The notes under the pieces were generated by a model, which saw only the letters and a program-made list of their open reading frames with translations, was not told the origin of the DNA and ran no database searches. DNA of 64,000 nt from Candidatus Aminicenantota bacterium (lineage in GTDB: Bacteria; Acidobacteriota; Aminicenantia; Aminicenantales; Aminicenantaceae). The position numbers were made by a program, and so were the translations under genes. Below are positions 17,447-25,788 of the stretch, piece by piece. The DNA is taken from positions 38,913 to 102,912 of the forward strand of contig WJMT01000104.1 of NCBI GenBank assembly GCA_014727835.1, in the 5' to 3' direction. How positions within the stretch are numbered: the stretch's first letter is position 1; every line of letters begins with the position of its first letter.

Positions 17447-18592
17447 TCAGTGTTTCTGTGAAACATCCCGGACAATGCTCTGGATAAACAAAGGATTCCC
17501 CTTTGAATCTGAGATCAGTGACAGATTGACCTCCACCGGAACTGTGGTCCCATCTTTTTTTATGATGGTCCGCTTATAGACCGGAATGGATTTTTTCTTC
17601 TTGATCTCCTCTAATTTGCCAAATGCATTTTTTTGTTCTGATTCAGCGATCAGATCTCTAAACCGTTTCCCTTTGAGTTCTTCTCTTGTGTATCCCAGCA
17701 GATCAGCTGCTTTTTGATTGAAATCAATCTGGAGGCCTTCTGGGCTCATCAAAAAGACCGCATCATTGGAGTATTCAAAAAGAGCCCGGTATTTTCGTTC
17801 TGACTCTTTGAGTTTCTCCTGAATCCTTTTCTGTTCTGTGATATCCCGAATAAATCCTTGATATCCTGAAATCTTTCCGGATGCATCCCTCCAAATCGTG
17901 GCTGTGATCAGACAATCCATAAGTGAACCGGATTTGGTTTTCAATGATACAGGATAGTCTTTGATGAACCCTTTGGACTCGATTTTTCTCTGGATTTTTT
18001 CTCTGTCATCCGGATCTTTGTAAAGCCCCTTCACATCATATTTTTTTAACTCATCTGATGAATATCCAAACATTTCTAAAAAAGCGGGGTTGGCATCTTG
18101 AATGTACCGTTTTTTAGTGGATATATAAATGGCTTCTTTGGACAACTCAAACAGGTTCCTGAATTTCTGCTCACTCGCGCTGAGTTCTTTTTGAATATGA
18201 TGTTTGTAAAGAGCCGTCTCAACTGTCGTCACGAGATCCTTATCTTCAGCCGGTTTATATATGTATCCGAACGGGCCCGTGCTTTTGGCTCTCTGAAATG
18301 TTTGTTCATCGCCCATTGCAGTCAGATAAACAACCGGCACATCATATTCTCCCTGAATGGCCCGGGCTGTTTCTATGCCATCCATCCTGCCTGCCAATTT
18401 GATATCCAAAAGCACCAAGTCAGGCTTGAAAGAGTCTATTTTTTTGAGGGCTTCTTCACCTGTGGGAAACACATCAGATACAAAAAATCCCCGGTATTCC
18501 AAGAGCTGTTTGATGTCACTTCCTACAATGGCTTCATCTTCCACAAGGAGAATTCTATTGGAACCTTTCCTTTTGTTTTGTTGGGATTTCAT
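17447..18592 (-). CDS. Response regulator with two PAS domains and no output domain
   Basis: 381 residues. Residues 12-130 form a receiver domain with the phospho-acceptor Asp63 in PDLVLLDIKLAGRMDG, acidic pair VEDEA and a T/K switch region (VVYLTAMGD, YIYKPAED). Two PAS domains follow, about 135-255 and 260-378, each with a PAC-like end (SGYQGFIRDITEQKR; PLFIQSIVRDVSQKH). The chain stops after the second PAS: no histidine kinase, GGDEF or DNA-binding domain. The receiver motif GRMDGIETARAI is common in PAS-rich hybrid kinases. It may act as a phospho-dependent sensory adaptor; partners are not in the window. Confidence 0.85.
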   Translation of the reverse strand: MKSQQNKRKGSNRILLVEDEAIVGSDIKQLLEYRGFFVSDVFPTGEEALKKIDSFKPDLVLLDIKLAGRMDGIETARAIQGEYDVPVVYLTAMGDEQTFQRAKSTGPFGYIYKPAEDKDLVTTVETALYKHHIQKELSASEQKFRNLFELSKEAIYISTKKRYIQDANPAFLEMFGYSSDELKKYDVKGLYKDPDDREKIQRKIESKGFIKDYPVSLKTKSGSLMDCLITATIWRDASGKISGYQGFIRDITEQKRIQEKLKESERKYRALFEYSNDAVFLMSPEGLQIDFNQKAADLLGYTREELKGKRFRDLIAESEQKNAFGKLEEIKKKKSIPVYKRTIIKKDGTTVPVEVNLSLISDSKGNPLFIQSIVRDVSQKH

Positions 18593-18665
18593 TTGAAATT
18601 TTTATTTTAATACAATGCGCCTTTGATTTCAATTTCAAACCAACTTTGTTTCCGCATTTTTTCTC

Positions 18666-18694
18666 TTGAATAATAACTCACATTTGAATATGAT
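18666..18694 (+). promoter_or_regulatory. Sigma70-type promoter for S9 peptidase gene
   Basis: TTGAAT (18666-18671), a 17-base spacer and TATGAT (18689-18694) form a near-consensus promoter. It sits in the divergent gap before the S9 peptidase gene, whose AAGGAGG site begins at 18717. Confidence 0.5.
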
Positions 18695-18729
18695 TTTCTC
18701 TCAAAAAGGATTTATCAAGGAGGTTGCAA

Positions 18730-20877
18730 ATGTTTCATTGCTTAAACCGGAGAAAAAAACCCAAAATTTTGCTGTTCGTTATCATGGCTGGCTTCATATT
18801 GATGTTTGGCTGCGAGAAGAACAAAACTGAGGAGTCTCCGATGCCCCCAAAAGCTGAAAAAATACCTAAAGAATTAACCCTCCATGGTGACACCCGGATC
18901 GATCCTTACTATTGGATGAATCAAAGGGAAGATCCTAAAGTCATCGAACACCTCAAAGCAGAAAACGCGTATACCGAAGCGGTCATGGAGCACACCAAAG
19001 AACTCCAGGACAAACTGTACAATGAGATCATCGGTCGGATCAAAAAGACCGATATGTCCGTGCCCTATTTTGAGAATGGTTATTACTATTACAGCCGGTA
19101 TGAAGAAGGAGACGATTATCCTGTTTATGCCAGAAAAAAAGAAAGCCTGGATGCAGAAGAAGAAATCATGCTGGATGTCCAGGACATGGCTGAAGGGCAT
19201 TCATTCTACAGTGTCACAGGATTGAGTGTCAGCCCCAATAACCAATATCTGTCCTATGGCGTGGATACAGTCAGCCGGAGAAAATACACCATCCACATCA
19301 AAGACCTGACCACTGGAGATATTCTGCAAGATGAGATTCCCACTACTACGGGCCGGGCTGTCTGGGCTAATGATAACAAAACCCTATTCTACACCACTAA
19401 AGACGACACTCTCAGGGCTTTCAAAATATTCCGGCATATCCTGGGAACAGACCTATCCCAGGATGTTGAAATCTATCATGAAAAGGACAACACGTTTTCC
19501 ACCACCATCTACAAAACAAAATCAGACCGATTCCTTATCATCGCCTCTTATCAGACTTTATCCACAGAGATGCGATATCTGGATGCGGATGATCCTCTGG
19601 GAGAATTTCAGGTTTTCCAAGAAAGAGAAAAAGACCATGAATATTCCATCTCTCATTACAAAGACAAATTTTACATTGTCACCAATTGGCAAGCCAAAAA
19701 TTTCCGGCTCATGGAGACAGAGGTCAATCAAACAGAAAAATCCAACTGGAAGGAAGTCCTGCCTCACCGCAAGAAAGTCCTGCTCAACGGCATTGATGTG
19801 TTTGAAGACTATTTGGTGCTGAATGAACGGAAAGATGGACTCCGGCAGATCCGGATTATGGATCAATCTCTTGATACGGACCAATACATTCCATTTGAAG
19901 AGGAAGCATATGTGGCTTATCCCACCAGCAATCCTGAGTTTGATACCCAAACTCTGCGCTATTCATATTCCTCTCTCACCACTCCGCGTTCGGTCTATGA
20001 CTACAACATGAAAACCGGGGAAAAAATCCTGTTGAAGCAGCAGGAAGTCTTAGGGGATTTTGATCCTCATCATTACCAAAGCAAACGCCTCACAGCCACA
20101 GCCCGAGACGGTGCACAGATCCCCATATCAATGGTCTATAGGAAAGGATTGACCCGAGACAGCAACAATCCCCTTCTTCTCTATGGTTACGGATCCTATG
20201 GAGCCAGCATGGATCCGAGTTTCAGATCAGACAGACTGAGCCTCTTAGACAGAGGATTCATCTATGCCATGGCTCACATCAGGGGAGGTTCAGAAATGGG
20301 AAGAGACTGGTATGAGCAGGGAAAACTCCTGAACAAGAAAAACACCTTCACTGATTTTATTGATTGTGGCGAGTTCCTCATTGAAGAAGAGTACACCAAT
20401 CCGGATATGCTTTTTGCCATGGGAGGCAGCGCCGGCGGCCTGCTCATGGGGGCTGTGCTCAATATGAGGCCCGGGCTATGGAAAGGAGTGATCGCTGCTG
20501 TTCCCTGGGTGGACGTGGTGACCACTATGCTGGATGAAAGCATTCCCCTGACCACCGGTGAATTCGATGAATGGGGAAATCCCAAGGACAAACAGTACTA
20601 TGATTATATGCTCTCTTATTCCCCTTATGATAATGTCAAAGCTCAAGATTATCCTGCTATCCTAGTAACCACAGGACTTCATGATTCTCAGGTCCAATAT
20701 TTCGAGCCCACCAAATGGGTGGCCAAATTGAGAGATTTGAAAACAGATGACAATCGCATTATTTTGGATGTAGACATGGAATCAGGTCACGGAGGAGCAT
20801 CAGGCCGCTTTAAGCGCTACAAAAGGACCGCATTGGAATATGCTTTTATGCTTGACCTGATAGGCATTTCTGAATAA
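18730..20877 (+). CDS. S9 family prolyl oligopeptidase / oligopeptidase B-like lipoprotein
   Basis: 715 residues from ATG 18730, which is correctly spaced from AAGGAGG (18717-18723); the TTG at 18724 is too close. The leader ends in LMFGC, a lipobox, so the peptidase is lipid-anchored and extracytoplasmic. The N-terminal beta-propeller begins at PYYWMNQREDPKV, a family signature. The alpha/beta hydrolase domain carries Ser567 (MGGSAGGLL), Asp652 (LHDSQVQYFEP) and His687 (SGHGGASG). These match oligopeptidase B/prolyl oligopeptidase, which cleave short peptides after basic residues or proline. Its stop lies 5 bases from that of the convergent neighbour. Confidence 0.9.
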   Translation: MFHCLNRRKKPKILLFVIMAGFILMFGCEKNKTEESPMPPKAEKIPKELTLHGDTRIDPYYWMNQREDPKVIEHLKAENAYTEAVMEHTKELQDKLYNEIIGRIKKTDMSVPYFENGYYYYSRYEEGDDYPVYARKKESLDAEEEIMLDVQDMAEGHSFYSVTGLSVSPNNQYLSYGVDTVSRRKYTIHIKDLTTGDILQDEIPTTTGRAVWANDNKTLFYTTKDDTLRAFKIFRHILGTDLSQDVEIYHEKDNTFSTTIYKTKSDRFLIIASYQTLSTEMRYLDADDPLGEFQVFQEREKDHEYSISHYKDKFYIVTNWQAKNFRLMETEVNQTEKSNWKEVLPHRKKVLLNGIDVFEDYLVLNERKDGLRQIRIMDQSLDTDQYIPFEEEAYVAYPTSNPEFDTQTLRYSYSSLTTPRSVYDYNMKTGEKILLKQQEVLGDFDPHHYQSKRLTATARDGAQIPISMVYRKGLTRDSNNPLLLYGYGSYGASMDPSFRSDRLSLLDRGFIYAMAHIRGGSEMGRDWYEQGKLLNKKNTFTDFIDCGEFLIEEEYTNPDMLFAMGGSAGGLLMGAVLNMRPGLWKGVIAAVPWVDVVTTMLDESIPLTTGEFDEWGNPKDKQYYDYMLSYSPYDNVKAQDYPAILVTTGLHDSQVQYFEPTKWVAKLRDLKTDDNRIILDVDMESGHGGASGRFKRYKRTALEYAFMLDLIGISE

Positions 20878-20882
20878 CCGGT

Positions 20883-21641
20883 TTACTGATCTGATTTTTT
20901 GTATGTGACAGACCATCGAAATGAGCAAGTCTTTTCAGATTTCATTTGGATAACCCTTAGAATCCCTGTTTTCTGAATGCTCTCCACTTGAACTCCGGAA
21001 CAATGGAAATCATGAAATGTGCAGCCTTTTGGTTCTGATAAATACAAATTGTAGAGATCATCTTCAATGACCTCACTTTCACTGGATAATGTGAGGTCTT
21101 TCCAGCTCAGCTTGCTCAGTTCATGACCGCAGGATATGTGGCGGCTGGTGGCAATGATCTGGGCACGAGCTTTCTGTTCCCGGATACAGAAAAGCTGGCA
21201 CCTGAATCGAGGATCGATATCTCCGGGCTGGAATCCTTGCACAAAGCTCCCCAATAGGTTTTTGGACCAAAACTCAAACACAAAATATTCTTTTTCCGGC
21301 TCGAGGCCCAGGTCCTCAAAGGAAATGCATTTGACTTCACTGCTGATCCTCCCCAGCACCATCCAGTTTCCTGCATCCGTGTTCATCTCCATCAGATACA
21401 AACTGCAGCGAGGGGCCTGATACCCCAGCATCCCAGAAGAAAGAGCTCCTTTTAGAAATATCTGACCCTGATACCGGAAAATCACGTTTTTTCCGTCCCA
21501 TTCCAGCGCAGCAGCCTGGTTTTCCGGACGTGTTATATTCTGAACTTCATCTTGATAAAGCTCCAGGGAAAATAGACTCAAGGAAAAAAAGACAAAAAGA
21601 AAAACGATCAAAGAAAGAGGCTTGCTTTTTCCCGTTTTCAT
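20883..21641 (-). CDS. Secreted protein of unknown function
   Basis: 252 residues with a clear signal peptide (LIVFLFVFFSLSLFSLEL). The mature part is strand-rich (AAALEWDGKNVIFRYQG, CSLYLMEMNTDAGNWMVLG) and holds several cysteines that could form disulfides (CHELSK is not present; Cys occur at RCSLYL, KCISF, RCQLFC and HISCGHE). I recognise no family. There is no obvious ribosome site before the ATG. It is isolated by a terminator on its upstream side and by the converging S9 gene on the other. Confidence 0.6.
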   Translation of the reverse strand: MKTGKSKPLSLIVFLFVFFSLSLFSLELYQDEVQNITRPENQAAALEWDGKNVIFRYQGQIFLKGALSSGMLGYQAPRCSLYLMEMNTDAGNWMVLGRISSEVKCISFEDLGLEPEKEYFVFEFWSKNLLGSFVQGFQPGDIDPRFRCQLFCIREQKARAQIIATSRHISCGHELSKLSWKDLTLSSESEVIEDDLYNLYLSEPKGCTFHDFHCSGVQVESIQKTGILRVIQMKSEKTCSFRWSVTYKKSDQ

Positions 21642-21723
21642 GAGGTACAGATCACTTTTCTACTAAAAGGTCCCTGTCATCAAAGAGCTCTGTTAACCTT
21701 TCGAGAAAAAACAGACTTTTAGG

Positions 21724-21770
21724 TAATGAAAAAACAGAACCGCTGTGAGTTTTCTGGTTAATCAGCGGCT
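21724..21770 (-). terminator. Rho-independent terminator
   Basis: On the minus strand AGCCGCTG pairs with CAGCGGTT (plus-strand arms 21763-21770 and 21738-21745; one G-U pair), followed by CTGTTTTTTC. The hairpin overlaps the stop codon of the 189-residue gene read on this strand and should end its transcript. Confidence 0.6.
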
Positions 21771-22331
21771 GAGGGCTCGCGCTAATCTCTGCTGGGCCCG
21801 GGACAGACTTTCCATCTCTTTTTGTTTCGCCTTGATTTCTTTGTTGGTCTTGGAATAGTTGCTGATCAAGGCCACTCCAACAGCTGCAGAGATCGCTCCC
21901 AGGAGCACCCAGGTCATTTTTCCCATACCTGTGGTGGTGCTTCGGGTTCCTTCGGTCTCTCCTGCTCCTGCTCGAGTCCCTTTCTTTGGCTCGACTTCAG
22001 TAAACCTCCAGACGCTCACACCCGCAGCTGCGAAAAGAGCAATGGACCCTATCAAATAGCCGCTTCTTTTTTTCTTCAAGGACTTGATTTCTTCCTGCAG
22101 AGACATGTCTTCAGATGTTTCCTGCATGGAAAAGGCGTCCTTGACCCATTTTTCACTCATGGAAAAGAGGGCATCTTTCATATTGATACGGCTGGTGTAA
22201 TCGGTTTTTAAAGAAAATTCCTGGGCCACAATGCGATCAGATTGCACGGAACGAGAATCTGTGGCCAAAATAGGAACTGTAATGAATTGAACAAATGCAA
22301 ACACCAGAAAAATAACGACACTCTTTTTCAT
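21762..22331 (-). CDS. Membrane protein of unknown function with C-terminal coiled coil
   Basis: 189 residues. The N-terminus is a signal or first membrane segment (VVIFLVFAFVQFITVPILA). A helical region EDMSLQEEIKSLKKKR precedes two further hydrophobic segments (YLIGSIALFAAAGVSVW and MTWVLLGAISAAVGVALI), and the tail NKEIKAKQKEMESLSRAQQR is a probable coiled coil. No family recognised. It has a near-consensus promoter, an upstream short inverted repeat, an AAGGAGGG ribosome site and its own terminator, so it is a single-gene unit next to the arsenic genes rather than part of them. Confidence 0.65.
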   Translation of the reverse strand: MKKSVVIFLVFAFVQFITVPILATDSRSVQSDRIVAQEFSLKTDYTSRINMKDALFSMSEKWVKDAFSMQETSEDMSLQEEIKSLKKKRSGYLIGSIALFAAAGVSVWRFTEVEPKKGTRAGAGETEGTRSTTTGMGKMTWVLLGAISAAVGVALISNYSKTNKEIKAKQKEMESLSRAQQRLARALSR

Positions 22332-22346
22332 TTTCCCTCCTTGTTT

Positions 22347-22361
22347 GAACTAAAAAAGTTC
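22347..22361. repeat. Short inverted repeat in leader of the 189-residue gene
   Basis: GAACT-aaaaa-AGTTC, a perfect 5-base palindrome arm pair, lies between the promoter and the start codon of the minus-strand gene ending at 21762. It could be an operator or a small leader hairpin; no partner site was seen elsewhere. Confidence 0.3.
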
Positions 22362-22393
22362 ATTGGAATAACTTTTATCCTCTTTGCTGAATA

Positions 22394-22421
22394 ATTATAT
22401 CAAAAAAATGTGGAGTGTCAA
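22394..22421 (-). promoter_or_regulatory. Consensus sigma70 promoter
   Basis: On the minus strand TTGACA (plus coordinates 22416-22421), a 16-base spacer and TATAAT (22394-22399). Both hexamers are perfect. It starts a few dozen bases after the acr3 stop and drives the 189-residue membrane protein gene. Confidence 0.65.
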
Positions 22422-22470
22422 TTTCTTTTGGCAGTTCCTTATTCATCCGAGCCAAAATCCTTTTTCCGAA

Positions 22471-23649
22471 TCAATTTTCAGCCCTTTCAAACCACGATTT
22501 GGTATTCAGACAAATTTTGACCAGCATCAGCATAACGGGTACTTCAATCAAAACCCCCACCACTGTGGCCAAAGCAGCTCCAGAAGAAAGCCCAAATACC
22601 ATGGTGGCAGTGGCAATAGCCACTTCAAAATGATTGCTTGCCCCGATCATCGCTGAAGGAGCGGCATTTTCATAATCCAGGTTGATCAATTTCGCTAGTC
22701 CATAGGTGATCCAGAAAATCAGATTGGTCTGCAGAAAAAGAGGTATGGCTATCCATAGAATTGTGAGTGGATTTGAAACAATGATATCACCTTTTAGAGA
22801 AAACAACAAAACCAATGTGATCAGCAAAGCGAGTATTGAAACCGGAGTGAGTTTGTTTAGAAATTTTTCTTTAAACCAGGTTTCGCCCTTGGATTGAATA
22901 AGCCATCTCCTTGAAAAATATCCTGAGACCAAAGGCAGTGCCACATATATACTGATCGATAAAACCAAAGCCTGCCAGGGAACAGGGAGCCGCCCCACAC
23001 CTAAAAGAAAACCGCCCAGTAATCCATACAAAATCAGCATGGTCAATGAATTTATGGCGACCATGACCAAGGTATGCGCATCATTTCCTTTAGCCAGATA
23101 TCCCCACACTAACACCATTGCCGTGCATGGAGCAATACCCAGCAGAATGCATCCCGCCAGGTAACTTCTCCACAGCGGGATCTGGAGCATTTTCACTCCG
23201 TTCTCCATGATAACTTGTCCCGCACCATGAATGGATCCTACAGCCCAATCCGCTGCTCCGGGAGGAAGTTTCACGATATCCGTGGCATCTGCTCCGATAA
23301 AAACTTTAAAAACAAAACCCAAAAAGAAAATGGCAATGGCATACATAGTGAATGGCTTGATAGCCCAATTGGCAAACAGGGTCAAGAAAACCGGTTTTGG
23401 CGACTTGCCTGCTTTGATCACTTTAACAAAATCTATCTTGACCATAATGGGATACATCATGAAAAACAGACACACAGCAATCGGTATGGAGACCACAGGA
23501 GCGCCTCTCACTGAAACAGCCAAACCATCTAAAAACTCTGCAGCTTGAGGTGCTGTCTTTCCGATGAATATTCCCGCTGCAATACACAGTAACACCCAAA
23601 AAGTAAGGTATTTCTCAAAAAAACCGATTCTTGTCTCATGGTTTGTCAT
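22471..23649 (-). CDS. acr3: Arsenite efflux transporter, ACR3 family
   Basis: 392 residues, about ten membrane segments. The sequence [18 protein letters not shown] and the helix [19 protein letters not shown], with the conserved Cys implicated in As(III) transport, are diagnostic of ACR3 (ArsB-type function in the BART superfamily). It exports arsenite across the inner membrane using the proton motive force. AAGGAGTT precedes the ATG. It is the third gene behind the operator-bearing promoter at 25326-25354, after the permease and the small CPKC protein, with a 109-base gap before it that contains only a weak stem (AGTCC/GGACT). Confidence 0.9.
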   Translation of the reverse strand: MTNHETRIGFFEKYLTFWVLLCIAAGIFIGKTAPQAAEFLDGLAVSVRGAPVVSIPIAVCLFFMMYPIMVKIDFVKVIKAGKSPKPVFLTLFANWAIKPFTMYAIAIFFLGFVFKVFIGADATDIVKLPPGAADWAVGSIHGAGQVIMENGVKMLQIPLWRSYLAGCILLGIAPCTAMVLVWGYLAKGNDAHTLVMVAINSLTMLILYGLLGGFLLGVGRLPVPWQALVLSISIYVALPLVSGYFSRRWLIQSKGETWFKEKFLNKLTPVSILALLITLVLLFSLKGDIIVSNPLTILWIAIPLFLQTNLIFWITYGLAKLINLDYENAAPSAMIGASNHFEVAIATATMVFGLSSGAALATVVGVLIEVPVMLMLVKICLNTKSWFERAEN

Positions 23650-23758
23650 ACCAACTCCTTTATAAATTTATCTGGACCAAGATGATTGAGAAAAGCTTTG
23701 TCCATTTGACTTTGAACGCTGTTATGAGTCCAAACCCAAAGGACTTTTTTCTTACTGC

Positions 23759-23989
23759 TCATCTTATTATTTTTATGATTTCTTCTGTGCTCAACACTTT
23801 TCCCGAAGACTTCACAGACCCATTGACTGCAAGTCCCGGAGTGTTCATCACTCCATAATCCGAGATCTCATTCAAGTCTGTCACCTTAACAACTTCAGCA
23901 TCAATCCCCAGATTTTGGACAGCTTCCCTGGCGTTTTGAGCCAGTCTGCTGCATTTGGGGCATCCTGTCCCTAAAATCTCTATTTTCAT
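23759..23989 (-). CDS. Small thioredoxin-fold protein (redox-active disulfide protein 2 type)
   Basis: 76 residues from ATG at 23989, chosen because GAGGAGGAAT lies just upstream; the frame is open to 24034 but that would overlap the permease gene. The N-terminus MKIEILGTGCPKCSRLAQNA holds a CPKC redox motif, followed by the alpha/beta pattern of a minimal thioredoxin fold (AEVVKVTDLNEI, GVMNTPGLAVNG with the cis-Pro). Such proteins are regularly encoded with ArsR, permease and ACR3 and probably handle thiols or arsenic in the cytoplasm. It follows the permease by 28 bases. Confidence 0.8.
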   Translation of the reverse strand: MKIEILGTGCPKCSRLAQNAREAVQNLGIDAEVVKVTDLNEISDYGVMNTPGLAVNGSVKSSGKVLSTEEIIKIIR

Positions 23990-24017
23990 GATATTCCTCC
24001 TCTTAGACTCACTTTTT

Positions 24018-25313
24018 TTAGAAAAAATACCCAAATATCATCCCGCTGAGTGTGGCCATGATGACCACCAGAACCAAAAACACCATGGTTTTTTTGGTTC
24101 CCATTACACTCCTTATCACCAGCATATTGGGAAGGGATACTGCAGGACCTGCCAAAAGCAGAGCTAAGGCTGGCCCTTTTCCCATTCCATTGGCTATAAG
24201 CCCTTGAAGTATGGGCACTTCCGTTAGCGTGGCAAAATACATGAAAGCTCCTGTGACTGAGGCAAAAAAGTTGGACAAAATGGAATTTCCTCCCACTAAA
24301 GACGAAATCCATTTCGATGGGATGATTCCTTCTGTTTCCGGCCGGCCCAGCAAAAATCCTGCCATCAAAATCCCGGCAAAGAGAAGAGGAAAAATCTGTT
24401 TAGCAAAATCCCAGGTCGATCTCATCCACTCCTTCCCTTGTTCTCCATCCGTTACAGAGGCCCACGCAATGCCTGCAAACCCAGCCAAAAAAGGGATCAC
24501 AGGAGTATGGAACAACACAGCCAGAACAGCTGTAACGGCCATGACCACAAAAATCTTCCTTGCGCTGTACTGGTACCACCGCATCAGTACCACTCCGAAA
24601 AGCACTGCGGAAACAGAGGTGATGATCCACTTTCCAGAATAGATGAGATGCCAAATTCCCTGATTCTGTTCCGGCCTTCCCCAGTTAGAAAAAACAAGGA
24701 TCATAACCATCAAAGCAAAATAGATCCCTATCTTGCCTAAGGTTTTGTCCGCCTCTTCAGTATCCATCATGTCTTGATCTGTGGATTCCTGTTTTTGCGG
24801 TGATGGAAACAGGACCTGCATGATCAGCCCTATGACCACACTAAACACCACTGCTCCCAAGGTTCTGGCTATTCCCATTTCAACACCCAACACTCTTGCA
24901 GTTAAGATAACAGCCAACACATTGATGGCCGGCCCTGAGTAGAGAAAAGCAGTAGCTGGTCCGATACCAGCTCCTCTCTTATGGATTCCGGCAAAAAGAG
25001 GAAGTATTGTGCAACTGCACACAGCCAAAACACTTCCGGATACAGATGCGATGGGATACGCAATTGTTTTCTTGGCTCCGGCTCCCAGGTATTTCATGAC
25101 CGCACCCTTACTGATAAAAACAGAAATGGCTCCGGCAATAAAAAAAGCAGGAATCAGGCAGAGAACCACATGCTCCCTTGCATACATTTGGGCAAGATAT
25201 AGCGCTTCCATAACTGAATTTTCAAATCCCGATTTTCCGACAGGAAGGAAATAAAAAACAATAAAAACACCGGCGATAATCAAAAATATTTTCAATTCTT
25301 TTTTCCAGCTCAT
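24018..25313 (-). CDS. ArsP-like / UPF0718 permease of arsenic operon
   Basis: 431 residues with around ten hydrophobic segments. The segment AVCSCTILPLFAGIHKRGAG, with its Cys-Ser-Cys, and SGPAINVLAVILTARVLG are hallmarks of the DUF318/UPF0718 permeases, which include the organoarsenical exporter ArsP. A second, related half (GPALALLLAGPAVSLPNMLV) suggests the inverted repeat typical of the family. It is directly behind an ArsR-like operator and its own promoter and heads the unit with the CPKC protein and acr3. AAAGGA precedes the ATG. Export of trivalent methylarsenical or arsenite is inferred from context. Confidence 0.8.
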   Translation of the reverse strand: MSWKKELKIFLIIAGVFIVFYFLPVGKSGFENSVMEALYLAQMYAREHVVLCLIPAFFIAGAISVFISKGAVMKYLGAGAKKTIAYPIASVSGSVLAVCSCTILPLFAGIHKRGAGIGPATAFLYSGPAINVLAVILTARVLGVEMGIARTLGAVVFSVVIGLIMQVLFPSPQKQESTDQDMMDTEEADKTLGKIGIYFALMVMILVFSNWGRPEQNQGIWHLIYSGKWIITSVSAVLFGVVLMRWYQYSARKIFVVMAVTAVLAVLFHTPVIPFLAGFAGIAWASVTDGEQGKEWMRSTWDFAKQIFPLLFAGILMAGFLLGRPETEGIIPSKWISSLVGGNSILSNFFASVTGAFMYFATLTEVPILQGLIANGMGKGPALALLLAGPAVSLPNMLVIRSVMGTKKTMVFLVLVVIMATLSGMIFGYFF

Positions 25314-25325
25314 TATTCGTCCTTT

Positions 25326-25354
25326 TTATTATGGCAATATTGCCAATTTTTCAA
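25326..25354 (-). promoter_or_regulatory. Promoter with embedded ArsR-like operator, permease-acr3 unit
   Basis: Minus strand: TTGAAA (25349-25354), 17-base spacer, TAATAA (25326-25331). The 14-base perfect palindrome TGGCAATATTGCCA (25332-25345) fills the spacer up to the -10. The same word, with two changes, lies at the same place in the arsR promoter, so repression by ArsR through blocking RNA polymerase is a strong inference. Confidence 0.7.
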
Positions 25355-25371
25355 TCATTTCTCAAAAAAAT

Positions 25372-25656
25372 TTACTTGATCACTTTGGAAGCACAACGGA
25401 ACATCTCAATCACACACGGAGTGAGAAGCCTGTAATAAACCACATTTTTTTCTTTTCTCTTTGTTACAATGCCCGAAGACAACAGGACAGACAGATGTTT
25501 GCTCACTGTTGACTGGTCCAATCCGATAATGTCAGTCAATTCACTCACCGAATGTTCTCTTTGGTGCAAACGGTCCACAATGACCAGCCTGGATTCATTT
25601 GCCAGGGCTTTGTGTATTTGAGCTTGGTTTTGGAAATATTGCTTATCTTTCTTCAT
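25372..25656 (-). CDS. arsR: ArsR-family arsenic-responsive repressor
   Basis: 94 residues. The winged-helix core is plain: ALANESRLVIVDRL, SVSELTDIIGLDQSTVSKHLSVL (recognition helix) and the wing RKEKNVVYYRL. The only two cysteines are Cys81 and Cys88 near the C-terminus (TPCVIEMFRCA); a C-terminal Cys cluster is one of the known As(III)-sensing layouts of ArsR proteins. It should repress its own promoter and the permease-acr3 promoter until arsenite binds. The ATG is the only plausible start and lies 6 bases behind the -10 box, so the message may lack a leader. Confidence 0.88.
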   Translation of the reverse strand: MKKDKQYFQNQAQIHKALANESRLVIVDRLHQREHSVSELTDIIGLDQSTVSKHLSVLLSSGIVTKRKEKNVVYYRLLTPCVIEMFRCASKVIK

Positions 25657-25662
25657 GTGATG

Positions 25663-25691
25663 ATTATATGTCTATATTGCCATATTGTCAA
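25663..25691 (-). promoter_or_regulatory. arsR promoter with embedded operator
   Basis: Minus strand: perfect TTGACA (25686-25691), 17-base spacer and perfect TATAAT (25663-25668). The spacer ends with TGGCAATATAGACA (25669-25682), a 12-of-14 match to the palindrome before the permease gene. Autoregulation by ArsR is inferred. Transcription would start about at the A of the arsR ATG. Confidence 0.7.
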
Positions 25692-25788
25692 GAAGGGATA
25701 AAAGGGTGTGCCGCATAAGGATTCCATTGACCCGCTGATTTCTTTGTGGTATTCCTATAATCTCAACGGAAATCAAAGCATAACCGGA

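Noticed and set aside
22332..22470. Possible attenuator or riboswitch before the 189-residue membrane protein
   Set aside because: Only a perfect promoter and a 5-base inverted repeat are present; there is no multi-stem structure I can recognise.
23650..23758. AGTCC/GGACT stem between the CPKC gene and acr3 as a terminator
   Set aside because: The stem is only 5 bases with a 9-base loop and no T run; acr3 has no separate promoter I could find, so read-through is more likely.
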